64,000 bases of DNA from Mucilaginibacter cryoferens (GTDB lineage Bacteria > Bacteroidota > Bacteroidia > Sphingobacteriales > Sphingobacteriaceae). Below, piece after piece: positions 35,476 to 45,885 of this stretch. Under the pieces are notes generated by a model that had not been told where the DNA came from, did not search any database, and saw nothing but the letters and a program-made list of their open reading frames with translations. How positions within the stretch are numbered: the first letter of the stretch is position 1; each line of letters opens with the position of its first letter. Where the stretch lies: positions 331,078 through 395,077 of the forward strand of contig NZ_JACHCR010000002.1 in the NCBI RefSeq assembly GCF_014205845.1, given 5' to 3'. The position numbers were made by a program, and so were the translations under genes.

Positions 35476-38331
35476 TTGAAATTCATAACTCTTTTTTTTC
35501 TACTTGCAATTATTTTAACGGTAAATGTACGCGTTGCTACCGGCAAAGGTACATATAACAGGGATAGCCGCAAGGCCGTTGCAGATACGATCATTAAACT
35601 CGATACTACTAAGGCAAGAGATAAGAAACTTCTTAAAGTTAAGAAATCTAAGCAATCTACGCCAAATCAAAATGCAGATGGCACCGGGTTAAGCAATACA
35701 TATAACATTACGCCGGTTACAGATACTGTTGCCGCGGCCGATACCAGCAAAAATAAAAAGGTAGCAGTGAAGCCTTTACCTGCAAACACTAAGAAGGGGG
35801 CCTTGCCGGTAACTGATACTACAAAAAAGAAAAAAGATCAGATAGAATCTGAAGTTAAGGCAGTTGCCGAAGATTCTACGGTGGTTGATAACGTACATAA
35901 TATTTTATACCTGTATGGCAGGGCACGTGTAACTTACGAGGATTTTGAGCTGGATGCCGACTATATACGGGTTGATCAAAAAAATCACCTCATTTTTGCC
36001 AGTGGCAGTATCGATCCACGAACAAAGCGATACGTGGGCAGGCCATTATCTAAATCAAAAAACGAAAAACCTATTGCTTCAGATTCGCTGCTGTTTAACT
36101 ACACCACCAAAAAAGGAAAGCTTTACAATCCTGCATCCGAGCAGGAAGGTAATTTTATTTCGGGCGGGCAGGCTAAAAAACTGAACGAAACTGAAGTGGC
36201 TTATCGCAACGTAATTTTTAGTACCTGCGATCTGCCTTATCCCGATACCCACTTTGGTATTGTGATAACCAAGGGAATTGGCGAAAAAAACAGGATCATA
36301 TCCGGTCCGGCTTACCTGGAGATAGAGGGGGTGCCATTACCATTGGCCATTCCTTTCGGCTTTTTTCCAAAACCCAATTCGCGAACATCCGGGGTTATAC
36401 TGCCTACTTTTGGCGAAGATGCAAAACTTGGCTTTAAACTGGCTGGCTTTGGGTATTACCTGGGTTTAAGTGATTATATGGATCTAACCACAACCGGTAC
36501 TATTTACTCCAAGGGATCGTATGAGATAAATTCAACCGCCCGTTACCTGGTGCGTTATAAATACACCGGTAACTTATCGTTAAGTTACGGTTCACATAAT
36601 TACAATTTGCCTGGTGATCCGCCGGTAAAGGATATTCACATTGATTGGACGCACTCACAAGACCCTAATGCTAACCCCGGCTCAACGTTTAGTGCTTCGG
36701 TAAATGCAGGTACATCAGGATATTTTTCACGTAACCCGTCAACCTCAAACTATAATGTTACAACTGCTGCTCAAAGTAGCTTACGTTCAAGTATTTCGTA
36801 TGGCAAAACCTGGGCCGGCACTCCATTTAACTTAAGCATAGGTATTGGGCATAGCCAGGATATAGCCAGTAAAACAATTACCCTCGAATTACCTACTGTC
36901 GCATTTGGTATGTCGTCTATAAATCCATTCGACTCTAAAGATAGGGTAGGCGAGCAAAAGTGGTATCAAAAAATCACCATAAGCTATAACCTTAATGCTA
37001 CCAACAAACTGAATAATATTCCTGAGTCGGATTTATTTAAAAGTACTGTTACCAAGCGTTTACAGAACGGATTTCAACACCAGATACCAGTTAGTTTAGG
37101 CTTAAACGTACTTAAATATTTCCAGTTTAACAGCAGCATGAATTATACCGAACGCTGGTATTTTCAATCGATAAATAAAAGATTCGAACGCGGAAGTATC
37201 TCCAGTTCAGACCAATTGATAGTTGATACTGTGCAAGGCTTTAAGCGTGCAGGTAACTACAGTTTAAGCACCGGCTTATCAACCAAAGTATACGGTACCC
37301 TCAATTTTAAGCATGGTAACTTAAAGGCCATCAGGCACGTAATGACGCCTTCTATCGGCTTTGGTTATACTCCCGATTTTTCTGATCCAAGCTATGGTTA
37401 TTATAAAACCGCGGTAAGCCAGGCTAGTGTGCCTTATCCTTATACCTATCAAAAATATTCTATTTTTGAAAATGGAGTTTACGGGTATCCATCAAGCGGT
37501 AAACAGGCGGGGATAAGTTTTGCGCTCGATAATACCATCGAAGCCAAATTAAAGCCGAGAAGTACCGATACCTCTGGCACGGATAGAAAGATCACTTTAT
37601 TGCAGGGCCTTTCATTTTCAACGTTCTACAATTTCGCTGCCGATACTATGAAGCTGTCTAACATTCAGTTTTCTGGTCACACGGCTTTATTTAAGCAAAA
37701 AGTAAATGTTAGTTTCAGCGGTTCACTTAACCCTTACGTTGTAAGTGTACATGATTCTATAGCCAATAATACCATTGTACGTACCAGTACACTTATTAAT
37801 AAGTACAGGTGGGCAAACGGTCAGTTTCCGCAGTTAAATCAGCTCAGCATCTCTTTAAGTGGCAGTTTAAACTCCACAACGGCTAAGGCGCCCGGAACCC
37901 CCAATGTTAATACATTGCAAAACATAGGGGCGCAGCAGGCACAGCGGTTAGCCCTGATAAACAGCGACCCTAACTCTTATGTGGATTTTAACGTGCCCTG
38001 GAACATATCCTTAAACTATAGTTATAGCTATAATAATTACCTTAACCAAATATCTACCAGTAATACAATGATGATAAGCGGTGACGTAAGTATTACCCAA
38101 AAGTGGAAGATCCAATATTCAACCAACTACGATTTTAAGGCTGCTAAACTGAGCAGTGCCACTTCGTTTTCTATTTATCGGGATCTGCATTGCTGGGATC
38201 TGTCGTTTCAGTGGGTGCCTTTTGGTTATTTAAAATCATATAATGTCACTTTAAGAGTGAAATCAACTATTTTGCAGGATCTGAAGTTGAGTAAACGAAA
38301 CGACTACTCAAGCAACAGAACTTTTTATTAA
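35476..38331 (+). CDS. LptD/OstA-like LPS assembly outer-membrane protein
   Basis: A 951-residue outer-membrane protein with signal peptide (about 1-23), a Lys/Thr/Asp-rich linker (25-120), an OstA-like periplasmic domain (about 125-230: NILYLYGRARVTYEDFELDA) and a large beta-barrel with alternating Tyr/Ser/Asn strands ending in an aromatic residue (NRTFY). Members insert lipopolysaccharide into the outer leaflet. The start is TTG. The last 90 bases before cinA are tight: cinA starts 5 bp after the stop, so the two are probably coupled. Confidence 0.82.
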   Translation: MKFITLFFLLAIILTVNVRVATGKGTYNRDSRKAVADTIIKLDTTKARDKKLLKVKKSKQSTPNQNADGTGLSNTYNITPVTDTVAAADTSKNKKVAVKPLPANTKKGALPVTDTTKKKKDQIESEVKAVAEDSTVVDNVHNILYLYGRARVTYEDFELDADYIRVDQKNHLIFASGSIDPRTKRYVGRPLSKSKNEKPIASDSLLFNYTTKKGKLYNPASEQEGNFISGGQAKKLNETEVAYRNVIFSTCDLPYPDTHFGIVITKGIGEKNRIISGPAYLEIEGVPLPLAIPFGFFPKPNSRTSGVILPTFGEDAKLGFKLAGFGYYLGLSDYMDLTTTGTIYSKGSYEINSTARYLVRYKYTGNLSLSYGSHNYNLPGDPPVKDIHIDWTHSQDPNANPGSTFSASVNAGTSGYFSRNPSTSNYNVTTAAQSSLRSSISYGKTWAGTPFNLSIGIGHSQDIASKTITLELPTVAFGMSSINPFDSKDRVGEQKWYQKITISYNLNATNKLNNIPESDLFKSTVTKRLQNGFQHQIPVSLGLNVLKYFQFNSSMNYTERWYFQSINKRFERGSISSSDQLIVDTVQGFKRAGNYSLSTGLSTKVYGTLNFKHGNLKAIRHVMTPSIGFGYTPDFSDPSYGYYKTAVSQASVPYPYTYQKYSIFENGVYGYPSSGKQAGISFALDNTIEAKLKPRSTDTSGTDRKITLLQGLSFSTFYNFAADTMKLSNIQFSGHTALFKQKVNVSFSGSLNPYVVSVHDSIANNTIVRTSTLINKYRWANGQFPQLNQLSISLSGSLNSTTAKAPGTPNVNTLQNIGAQQAQRLALINSDPNSYVDFNVPWNISLNYSYSYNNYLNQISTSNTMMISGDVSITQKWKIQYSTNYDFKAAKLSSATSFSIYRDLHCWDLSFQWVPFGYLKSYNVTLRVKSTILQDLKLSKRNDYSSNRTFY

Positions 38332-38336
38332 CTACT

Positions 38337-39584
38337 ATGCTGGCAGAGATCATAACCATTGGCGACGAAATATTAATAGGACAAATTGTTGATACCAATT
38401 CGGCCTGGATGGCCAAAGAACTTAATAAAACGGGCATAAGGGTTAAACAGATCTCGTCGGTATCTGACGATAAAGACCATATTTTAAAAGCTTTGGCCGA
38501 AGCTGCCCGACGTGCAGAAGTGATTTTTATAACAGGCGGCTTAGGCCCCACAAAAGATGATATTACCAAAAAAACACTGGCCGAATATTTTGGCGTAGGG
38601 ATGGTTGAAAATAAAGCCGCGTTAAAAAATGTGGAGCTTATTTTTGCCAAATACAACCGGCCCTTATTGGAAGTGAACCGGCAACAAGCTTTTGTGCCGG
38701 CAAACTGCGAGGTAATACCCAATAAAAACGGTACCGCTCCGGGTATGTGGTTTAACCATAACGGGGTTATATATGTATCGATGCCAGGGGTTCCTTTTGA
38801 GATGATGTATATGATGGAAGACGAGGTGCTTCCAAAACTAACGAGTACTTTAAAGCTCCCTTCAATTATTCATAAAACGCTTTTAACTGTAGGAGAGGGC
38901 GAATCATTTTTAGCCGAAAGAATAGCGGATATTGAAGACGCGCTACCTTCGTATATTAAACTGGCATACCTGCCAAAGTTGGGACAGGTAAGGTTACGCT
39001 TAAGTGCTTTTGGCGATGATGTAACTTTATTACAAAAGGGCGTTGATGAATTTGCCCAAAGGATAGTTGAAAGAATAGGTAAAGTATTTGTTGTGGCCGA
39101 GGATATTCCATTAGAAAAGGCTATTCTCAATAAAATGGCAGAAAGAGGCTTTACTTTATCAGTAGCAGAAAGTTGTACCGGTGGCTATCTTTCGCACCTG
39201 TTTACACAACATGCTGGCTCGTCGAAGGTGTTTTTTGGCGGTGGGATAGTATATTCGTACGAGCTGAAAGAGAAGATTCTGGGGGTAAAACCCGAAACTT
39301 TGGCCAATTTTGGGGCGGTTAGCGAGCAAACGGTAAAAGAAATGGTGGAGGGCGCGCTATTAAATTTCAAATCTGATTTTTCTATTGCCATAACCGGTAT
39401 TGCCGGGCCCGATGGCGGAACCCCGGACAAACCCGTTGGTACTGTGTGGATTGCGGTTGCAGGTCGAGGTGATTTGTTAATAAAGAAATACACATTTGGT
39501 GCCAAAAGGCAGCAAAACATCGAAAGAAGTGCCGTGATGGCCTTATCAATGTTGAATACTTTACTAACAGATGTTGCAGATTAA
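38337..39584 (+). CDS. CinA-family protein (nicotinamide-nucleotide amidohydrolase / competence-damage inducible)
   Basis: A 415-residue two-domain protein. The N-terminal MoaB/MoeA-like domain has ITIGDEILIGQIVDTNSAWM and ITGGLGPTKDDITKKT; the C-terminal amidohydrolase (PncC) domain has SVAESCTGGYLSHLFT, GGIVYSYELK and SIAITGIAGPDGGTPDKPV. It recycles pyridine nucleotides by removing the amide from NMN and may hydrolyse ADP-ribose. It lies 5 bp after the lptD-like gene. The stop lies inside a hairpin that spans 39581-39613. Confidence 0.93.
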   Translation: MLAEIITIGDEILIGQIVDTNSAWMAKELNKTGIRVKQISSVSDDKDHILKALAEAARRAEVIFITGGLGPTKDDITKKTLAEYFGVGMVENKAALKNVELIFAKYNRPLLEVNRQQAFVPANCEVIPNKNGTAPGMWFNHNGVIYVSMPGVPFEMMYMMEDEVLPKLTSTLKLPSIIHKTLLTVGEGESFLAERIADIEDALPSYIKLAYLPKLGQVRLRLSAFGDDVTLLQKGVDEFAQRIVERIGKVFVVAEDIPLEKAILNKMAERGFTLSVAESCTGGYLSHLFTQHAGSSKVFFGGGIVYSYELKEKILGVKPETLANFGAVSEQTVKEMVEGALLNFKSDFSIAITGIAGPDGGTPDKPVGTVWIAVAGRGDLLIKKYTFGAKRQQNIERSAVMALSMLNTLLTDVAD

Positions 39585-39613
39585 GCGTCAAAATGTATAA
39601 TTTTGATGCTTAA
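39581..39613 (+). promoter_or_regulatory. Hairpin spanning the cinA stop, upstream of the E2 gene
   Basis: TTAAGCGTCAAAAT pairs with ATTTTGATGCTTAA around a 5-base loop, with one G-U pair. No T-run follows, so a role as 3' barrier or leader structure is more likely than termination. Confidence 0.45.
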
Positions 39614-39628
39614 GTATAATCTGTAAAT

Positions 39629-41209
39629 ATGGCCCAATACCAACTGTTATTGCCAAAAATGGGGGAGAGCGTTGCAGAAGCAACCGTAATTAAATGGAAC
39701 AAAAATCCAGGAGATCATGTTGATGCCGATGAAGCAGTAATGGAAATTGCGACCGATAAAGTTGACTCTGATGTACCATCGCCGGTGGCAGGTAAATTAA
39801 TAAAGCAGCTTTACCAGGAGAACGACGTAGTGCAGGTAGGAGCAGTAATTGCCATTATTGAAACTGAGGAAGCAACATCAGCAGTTGAGCCGCAAATAAC
39901 TCCTGCACCCGTGGTTGAAGAAACTCCCGAACCACATTATACTGCTTTTGAAGAAACCGTTCCTGTTGCGGCGGCTCCGGTAGTTGCGGAGTCTTTTGCA
40001 TCCGAAAAGCAGCCGGGTATAGCTGCATCTGCAGATATTCCGGGCATTAGCCAATTGCAGGAAAAGATTGCTTCTGCCTACGACCCAACGTTTAAAGGAG
40101 AAGGTCGCTTTTACTCGCCGCTTGTACGCAACATTGCAAGCCAGGAAGGTATTAGCATAAGCGAACTGGATGGCATCCCGGGAACGGGTTCTGAAGGTCG
40201 TTTAACTAAGGACGATCTGTTAAGTTATGTTCAATATAAACATTCGCCTGCGGCTGTACAAAAAACGGCAGCTCCGGTTGTAGAGGCGCCACGTGTTAAT
40301 GTCTCAGAAACAGTAGCGGCTGCAAATGTTGCAGTGCCAGACAAGGCCCCTGTAAGCGAACCTGCTATTGAGCCAATAGCAAAGCCAGAGCCTGTAATAG
40401 CTGCATCAGCACCTGCAAATACTCCAGAACCAAAGGTGGAAACGCCGGCCGTAAAAGCTGTGGAAAGTAAGCCTTCATCGCCTGTAAGCTCTGTATCGGG
40501 TACCGACGAGATCATTGAGATGGATAGAATGCGCCGCCTGATTGCCGATCATATGGTGATGAGCAAGCAAACCTCGCCACACGTTACCTCATTTGTTGAG
40601 GCAGATGTAACCAGCCTGGTATTGTGGCGCGAGAAGGTGAAAGCCGGTTTTGAAAAGCGCGAAGGAGAGAGGATAACCTTTACCCCAATATTTATTGAGG
40701 CCGTAGTTAAAGCCATCAAAGATTTTCCGATGATCAACGTAACCGTTAATGGCACGCAGATCATCAAAAAGGCGGCAATTAATATCAGTATGGCAACAGC
40801 TTTGCCAAGTGGTAATTTGATTGTACCAGTTATAAAAAAGGCAGATGAGTTAAGCCTGCTGGGCATCACCAAGGCTGTTAATGATCTGGCTAATCGCGCC
40901 CGTATAGGTAAGCTATTACCAGATGATGTACGTGAAGGTACATTTACCATCACTAACGTAGGTTCGTTTGGTAATGTAATGGGTACGCCTATCATCAACC
41001 AGCCACAGGTAGCTATACTTGCTGTTGGTGCTATCAAAAAGAAGCCAGCAGTAATAGAGACCAAGGAAGGTGACGTTATCGCTATCAGACATATGATGTT
41101 CCTGTCGCTGTCTTACGATCACCGTGTAGTCGACGGCGCATTAGGCGGCTCATTTGTTCGTCGCGTAGCAGATTACCTGGAGAAGTGGGATTCGAACAGG
41201 GTTATATAA
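39629..41209 (+). CDS. 2-oxoacid dehydrogenase E2 (dihydrolipoamide acyltransferase)
   Basis: A 526-residue multidomain protein: lipoyl domain (1-80) with the lipoylated Lys44 in EIATDKVDSDV, an Ala/Pro/Glu-rich linker, a peripheral-subunit-binding domain (about 162-205, FYSPLVRNIASQEGI), a second Ala/Pro-rich linker (205-290) and the catalytic domain with the active-site SYDHRVVDGALGGSF near the C terminus. It transfers acyl groups to CoA from lipoate. No E1 or E3 gene is adjacent, so whether it serves pyruvate, branched-chain or 2-oxoglutarate oxidation is open; branched-chain type is my first guess. Confidence 0.9.
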   Translation: MAQYQLLLPKMGESVAEATVIKWNKNPGDHVDADEAVMEIATDKVDSDVPSPVAGKLIKQLYQENDVVQVGAVIAIIETEEATSAVEPQITPAPVVEETPEPHYTAFEETVPVAAAPVVAESFASEKQPGIAASADIPGISQLQEKIASAYDPTFKGEGRFYSPLVRNIASQEGISISELDGIPGTGSEGRLTKDDLLSYVQYKHSPAAVQKTAAPVVEAPRVNVSETVAAANVAVPDKAPVSEPAIEPIAKPEPVIAASAPANTPEPKVETPAVKAVESKPSSPVSSVSGTDEIIEMDRMRRLIADHMVMSKQTSPHVTSFVEADVTSLVLWREKVKAGFEKREGERITFTPIFIEAVVKAIKDFPMINVTVNGTQIIKKAAINISMATALPSGNLIVPVIKKADELSLLGITKAVNDLANRARIGKLLPDDVREGTFTITNVGSFGNVMGTPIINQPQVAILAVGAIKKKPAVIETKEGDVIAIRHMMFLSLSYDHRVVDGALGGSFVRRVADYLEKWDSNRVI

Positions 41210-41222
41210 ACTCTTACACTAA

Positions 41223-41268
41223 CTATAACGAGAAAAAGCCGGGCATGCCCGGCTTTTTCTCGTTATAG
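41223..41268. terminator. 46-bp perfect palindrome, bidirectional terminator
   Basis: CTATAACGAGAAAAAGCCGG pairs with its perfect mirror over 23 bp per arm with no mismatch. It lies between convergent E2 and S9 peptidase genes. Confidence 0.92.
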
Positions 41269-41279
41269 GGTGCCACTTT

Positions 41280-44090
41280 CTACCTTTCCAACTCAAATCC
41301 CCAATCTTTACCCTTATCAACTGCTGGTACACCTTTGGCCATCCAAACCGGCATAGGCGCGCCTTTTAAAAAGTGATCAAAATATTGCTGTTCGCGTATA
41401 GTTATATCTTTCCGGTTCTGACGTAGCACAAGGTTATGGGCCTCGCCATTGTATTGGAGCAGCCATACCGGTTTACCAAGCCGGCGCAGGGCGGTAAACA
41501 TTTCTATACCCTGGTACCAGGGTACAGCTCCATCAGCATCATTGCTCATGATCATTACGGGGGTTTGCACTTTGGGTAACTGAAACAGGGGAGAGTTTTC
41601 GATGTATAATTCTGGTTTTTCCCACAAAGTTGCGCCTATCCGACTTTGTGTTTTCTCGTACTGAAATTGCCTGTTAACACCCGATTCCCAACGAATACCA
41701 CCGTAAGCAGAGGTCATGTTGGCCACGGGCGCACCGGCCCAGGCGGCAGCGTACATGTTGGTTTGGGTAACAAGATACGCAACCTGGTAGCCTCCCCAAC
41801 TTTGCCCCTGGATGCCTATATGAGCGGCATCAACCCACGCATTTTTCTTTAATGACTCGACGCCCGAGTTGATAAATTCTACCGCCGAAGCGCCAGGATA
41901 ACCTACTTCATAGCTAATATCCGGTGCAAAAACCAAATAACCATTGCTTACAAAAAAGGATATAGGTAAACGCGATGGAGTAGGTGCGGGCGGTATGTAA
42001 TTATAAAGTCCTTCAGATAGTTTTTCGTAGAAATAGACAATCATCGGATATTTTTTATTGGGGTCGAAATCTTCGGGCTTGTACAGGATGCCTGTTGATT
42101 TATATCCTTTAGGTGTTGTCCAATGTATTAACCCGGCTGTGCCCCAATTGTATTTGTCCTGCTGCGGATTAATGTCGCTCAGTTTGATCTCAGATTTAAG
42201 ATCTGTAGAAACAAAAAGATCGGGAGATGATTCGTAATTGCTTTTGGTATAGATATATACAGCCGCGTTTTTAGCCCTGATTAAATCGCCATAACTAAAT
42301 TTGCCCATGTTTATTTTCTCGGGAGCGTTTTTGCTCTCAGGCGTTTTTACAAAATAACCCCATTGTTTTGTTTCCTCGTCTTGTGCGGATAACCACATTA
42401 CCTGTTTAGAGGGAATAAACTTTTGCTCAGCATCCGTGGCATCGTACCTGATGGTTAATTTATTTTTACGACCTATACCATTGGTAAAGTTGGTTGCTTC
42501 GCCCGTAGTGGGGTCAATGCTCCATATGTCGTAACGGTCATATATAAATACGGTTCTGTCATCTTTAGTCCAGCCGGCTAAACCATAGTCAGAAGCATAA
42601 TTGGGCACATCGTTTAGCTCGTCGCCCATTTTTGTACCGATGGATTTGGTAAGGTTAGTTTTAGTGCCTGTAGCAATGGTGTAACTATACCATTGCTGAT
42701 CGTTATAATCAAACCATGTTAGGTACTGGCCGCCCGGCGATATGCGATAACGGGCTTTAAGTTTTTGGCTGATGAGGCGTTTGTTGCCGCTTTTGGTGTC
42801 TATTAAAATAGCCTGCTGCTTAGTGTCGCCTTCCCACTGCGATTGAACGCGTGCACCTGTATCAGTTATTCCCAATACATAGCGTGCATCTTTGTTTTCG
42901 GCGACAAAAATTTCGGGAATAGCTTTGCTGCCCAATTGTACCTGTTTTGAGGAAGGATCTTCGGGACGGATAACGGCGAGGTAGCTGCGTTTAAGTTCTG
43001 TTTGCAGGTTTTTGAGTTGCTGAGGTTGCAGGTAATCGTCTTTATAGTTCCATATATCTAATTTGGCCACTTCAAAATCAACAATTGTTGTGTCGGTGGG
43101 CTTGGGAATGGGAGCCGTGCCGAAAAATAAATTTGTGCCGCTTTTACTGAAATATACTTTGCCATCGCCACTTACTGCCCATTTATCGGGCATGGTTTCT
43201 AATCCCTCGGCCGCCATAACGGTAGCACTATCCCTTGTTAAGTTATAATAGTACAATTTAAAGGGTTTTACCAAAGCTTTTTCTGGATTTTTCTCGGCGG
43301 TAAAAGCCACCTGTTTGCCCGCATCGTCAATGGCAATGTTATGATAGTTTCCGCGACCGGTGCTGATAGGCTTAACTACGTTTTTATCGACGTCAAATAC
43401 ATACAACCCAGAGGTTATCTCCTTTTGTTTTTTGGGTGCGGTAACGGCAAATGCCAATAATTTTCCATTTTTACTTAGCTGATAATCGGTTACATACTTA
43501 AACGTGCGGGTTATTTTGCCGGCCAGTTGTTTGATGGTTAAATCGGCTCCCTCATGTGCCGTCGGGGCTATAGTTTCTTTAATCGCTTTTTTAGAAGTAT
43601 CAGCCGGTAAAGGTTTCTTTAGCGTGTCGCTAACAGCGAGATAGGCTATTACGTTGGCACTTTCTGCTATCTTAAAGTTTCTTACCGCAGGTATTTTTGT
43701 AATACTTTGTGTTGCCAATGTGATGAAGCCTAAAGTATCTTTCGGAAATTCTGCCGGCTTTTTCTTTTTGATTCTGGCCTGGCGCGTGTCCTTAAAAAAG
43801 GGCCTTATCTGAAATACTGCAAATTTACCGTCGCTGCTAAACCGGGCGGTATCTGCACGAGGTATCTGTATTTTATCTGTATTTTTTGAATTGGTGATCA
43901 CCAGGTCGGCATCGCCCTGTTGTGGCTTTATAACATATAAAATCCATTTACCATCGTTACTGATGCGTTGCGTACTGATACTTTGCCAGCCATCAAAAAC
44001 AGAATGATCTAACGGCTTTTTTGAAACTTTTTGGCCAAATGCGCTACAGCATGTAACGGATAAGAAAAGCATTAGTAAAGTTTTACGCAT
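41280..44090 (-). CDS. S9-family peptidase (prolyl oligopeptidase-like)
   Basis: A 936-residue secreted protein with signal peptide (to about 20). A long N-terminal beta-propeller-like region (SNDGKWILYVI, DGKFAVFQI, and similar repeated blades to about 640) precedes an alpha/beta hydrolase domain. There the nucleophile Ser lies in IQGQSWGGYQVAYL, the Asp in MSNDADGAVPWYQG and the His in NGEAHNL. It probably degrades peptides in the periplasm or at the outer membrane. It is a single-gene unit with a strong shared terminator. Confidence 0.87.
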   Translation of the reverse strand: MRKTLLMLFLSVTCCSAFGQKVSKKPLDHSVFDGWQSISTQRISNDGKWILYVIKPQQGDADLVITNSKNTDKIQIPRADTARFSSDGKFAVFQIRPFFKDTRQARIKKKKPAEFPKDTLGFITLATQSITKIPAVRNFKIAESANVIAYLAVSDTLKKPLPADTSKKAIKETIAPTAHEGADLTIKQLAGKITRTFKYVTDYQLSKNGKLLAFAVTAPKKQKEITSGLYVFDVDKNVVKPISTGRGNYHNIAIDDAGKQVAFTAEKNPEKALVKPFKLYYYNLTRDSATVMAAEGLETMPDKWAVSGDGKVYFSKSGTNLFFGTAPIPKPTDTTIVDFEVAKLDIWNYKDDYLQPQQLKNLQTELKRSYLAVIRPEDPSSKQVQLGSKAIPEIFVAENKDARYVLGITDTGARVQSQWEGDTKQQAILIDTKSGNKRLISQKLKARYRISPGGQYLTWFDYNDQQWYSYTIATGTKTNLTKSIGTKMGDELNDVPNYASDYGLAGWTKDDRTVFIYDRYDIWSIDPTTGEATNFTNGIGRKNKLTIRYDATDAEQKFIPSKQVMWLSAQDEETKQWGYFVKTPESKNAPEKINMGKFSYGDLIRAKNAAVYIYTKSNYESSPDLFVSTDLKSEIKLSDINPQQDKYNWGTAGLIHWTTPKGYKSTGILYKPEDFDPNKKYPMIVYFYEKLSEGLYNYIPPAPTPSRLPISFFVSNGYLVFAPDISYEVGYPGASAVEFINSGVESLKKNAWVDAAHIGIQGQSWGGYQVAYLVTQTNMYAAAWAGAPVANMTSAYGGIRWESGVNRQFQYEKTQSRIGATLWEKPELYIENSPLFQLPKVQTPVMIMSNDADGAVPWYQGIEMFTALRRLGKPVWLLQYNGEAHNLVLRQNRKDITIREQQYFDHFLKGAPMPVWMAKGVPAVDKGKDWGFELER

Positions 44091-44260
44091 ATCAACTATG
44101 TTAAGTGTTAAATATGCTTAAAATAGCTTAGCAATAGAAATTAGTTACGGGAAAGTTACAATTGATGAGAAGGAGGGGGGGCTTAGGGCCAAAAAGCAAA
44201 GGGTTAGGTGATTTAGTGTAAATTGTTAAAATTCAGATCGATTTTACACGTATTCTAAAA

Positions 44261-44315
44261 AGAAAAAAGTCTTTATGATCAGCCCCAATTGTGTAAAGGC
44301 AGATCGTAAAGACTT
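44261..44315 (-). terminator. Terminator of the aspartate kinase gene
   Basis: AAGTCTTTATGATC pairs with GATCGTAAAGACTT (one mismatch) and on the minus strand is followed by six T. It lies 44 bp beyond the stop. Confidence 0.75.
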
Positions 44316-44358
44316 GTTTCAATATACTGGCTCTTGAAATTCAAGAGAGAAATAATTT

Positions 44359-45735
44359 CTATATCATCGCCTTATTCAAAGCCTTTATAGCCTCGGCAAA
44401 ATCTTCTCTTGCAACCAAAAACTGGATGTTAACTTTGCGCAAGGCAAAGCCGCAACTTTTTATGTTTATCCCTTGTTGGGCCAACGCTGTTGCAGATTTG
44501 GCCAGTAAGCCTGGTTGATCCATGTTAGAACCTATCAGGCAAACCATCGCCATTTTTTCTACAGCTACTTTTTCGTAATCGTCCTCAAGCTCCTGTACCA
44601 GTTTTTTGTTGTAATCTTTCTCCCATATCACTATCGAGATACTATTGGCACTGGTAGCCTTAAAAGTATAGCTAACACCGTATTTATAAAACAGCTGCAT
44701 AATATGAAAATCGGTGCCTACGTTGCCAACCATCGAAGGATCGTAGATGTCAATCATCAACACGTGCTCTGTACCGGTAATTACTTCAACCCGTTTTTTA
44801 TCGCAAATGTATTCGCGGGTTATCAGTGTGCCGGGGTGTTCTGGCTGAAAGGTGTTTTTGATACGCAGGTCTATATCATTTATCTCCAAAGGTTTTGATG
44901 CCTTTGGATGGATAGCTTCCATGCCTACGTCTGCCAGCTGATCGGCAACATCGTAATTAGTATTACCTACGGGAAAGCAATTTTCAACGCCAACCAGTTG
45001 CGGGTCTGCCGTACATAAATGATATTCTTTATGGATGATAGCCTCTTGTGGTTTTACCTCAACGGCTATTTTACTAAAAGTAACTTCGGAGTAACCACGG
45101 TCAAATTCACGCATAATACCCTCGGTGCCTTTGGCGTAGCCCGTTACAACGGTGATGGTATTGGCAAAATCAATGTGCTGCAGATCTTTCCTGATGCGTT
45201 GATCAATGGTTAGCGATCTATGATCGTGAAAACCGCTCAAATCAACAAACGTGGCATTAATACCCATGCTTTGCAGCACGTTGGCAAACACAAATGCCGA
45301 ATGACTTTCGCCTATCGATGCCAGAATTTCGCGTGCTGCTAACAAAACATCAGCCTTATTTACATAGCCCGATGCCAGGATATTGGCTATATTTTCGAGA
45401 TAAGTTTGCGCATCTTTAAGGCGCTGCTCAATAAAAGTATCTGCTGCGGTAAGGTTTAACCCAAGGGGTTCATAGTTTTTATTAAGCTGCTTTAGCTTAA
45501 CAATGAGTTCCTTCAGTGGTTTGTGAAAATCCTTATAAGTGGCCAGGCGATGATATACGCCCGGTGCCTTGGTCTTTTTATTCTCCAGCAGGAGGTTGGT
45601 TACCCCAGAAAATGCCGATACTACAAATATGCGATTGTATAACTGGTCGCCGCTACGTTCAAACAGGATGATGTTTTTGATCACATCGCCCAATGCGGTC
45701 ATGGATGTACCGCCTATTTTTTCTACTGTTAACAT
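44359..45735 (-). CDS. Aspartate kinase
   Basis: A 458-residue monofunctional aspartokinase: VEKIGGTSMT at the start, the catalytic-domain IGESHSAFVFANVL, VVTGYAKG and SEVTFSKIAVEVKPQEAI, then two ACT domains (about 300-458, with VLMIDIYDPSMVGNVG and MVCLIGSNMDQPGLLAK). It phosphorylates aspartate for lysine, threonine and methionine synthesis and is probably feedback-controlled through the ACT domains. It lies on the same strand 150 bp downstream of proC, with its own terminator. The ASKHA-type second-domain fusion of E. coli ThrA is absent. Confidence 0.92.
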   Translation of the reverse strand: MLTVEKIGGTSMTALGDVIKNIILFERSGDQLYNRIFVVSAFSGVTNLLLENKKTKAPGVYHRLATYKDFHKPLKELIVKLKQLNKNYEPLGLNLTAADTFIEQRLKDAQTYLENIANILASGYVNKADVLLAAREILASIGESHSAFVFANVLQSMGINATFVDLSGFHDHRSLTIDQRIRKDLQHIDFANTITVVTGYAKGTEGIMREFDRGYSEVTFSKIAVEVKPQEAIIHKEYHLCTADPQLVGVENCFPVGNTNYDVADQLADVGMEAIHPKASKPLEINDIDLRIKNTFQPEHPGTLITREYICDKKRVEVITGTEHVLMIDIYDPSMVGNVGTDFHIMQLFYKYGVSYTFKATSANSISIVIWEKDYNKKLVQELEDDYEKVAVEKMAMVCLIGSNMDQPGLLAKSATALAQQGINIKSCGFALRKVNIQFLVAREDFAEAIKALNKAMI

Positions 45736-45885
45736 TTTAAACTAAACGCTTTTTAGGCGTATGTGCCAAAACTATACCAATGTTTTTACATTGAGATAAG
45801 CACTTTTAAATAATTGTATATTAGGTTATTATAATTGGTTAGTATTTTAACAAAAGAGTATCAGATTGATAGCCTGTTTATCAAA

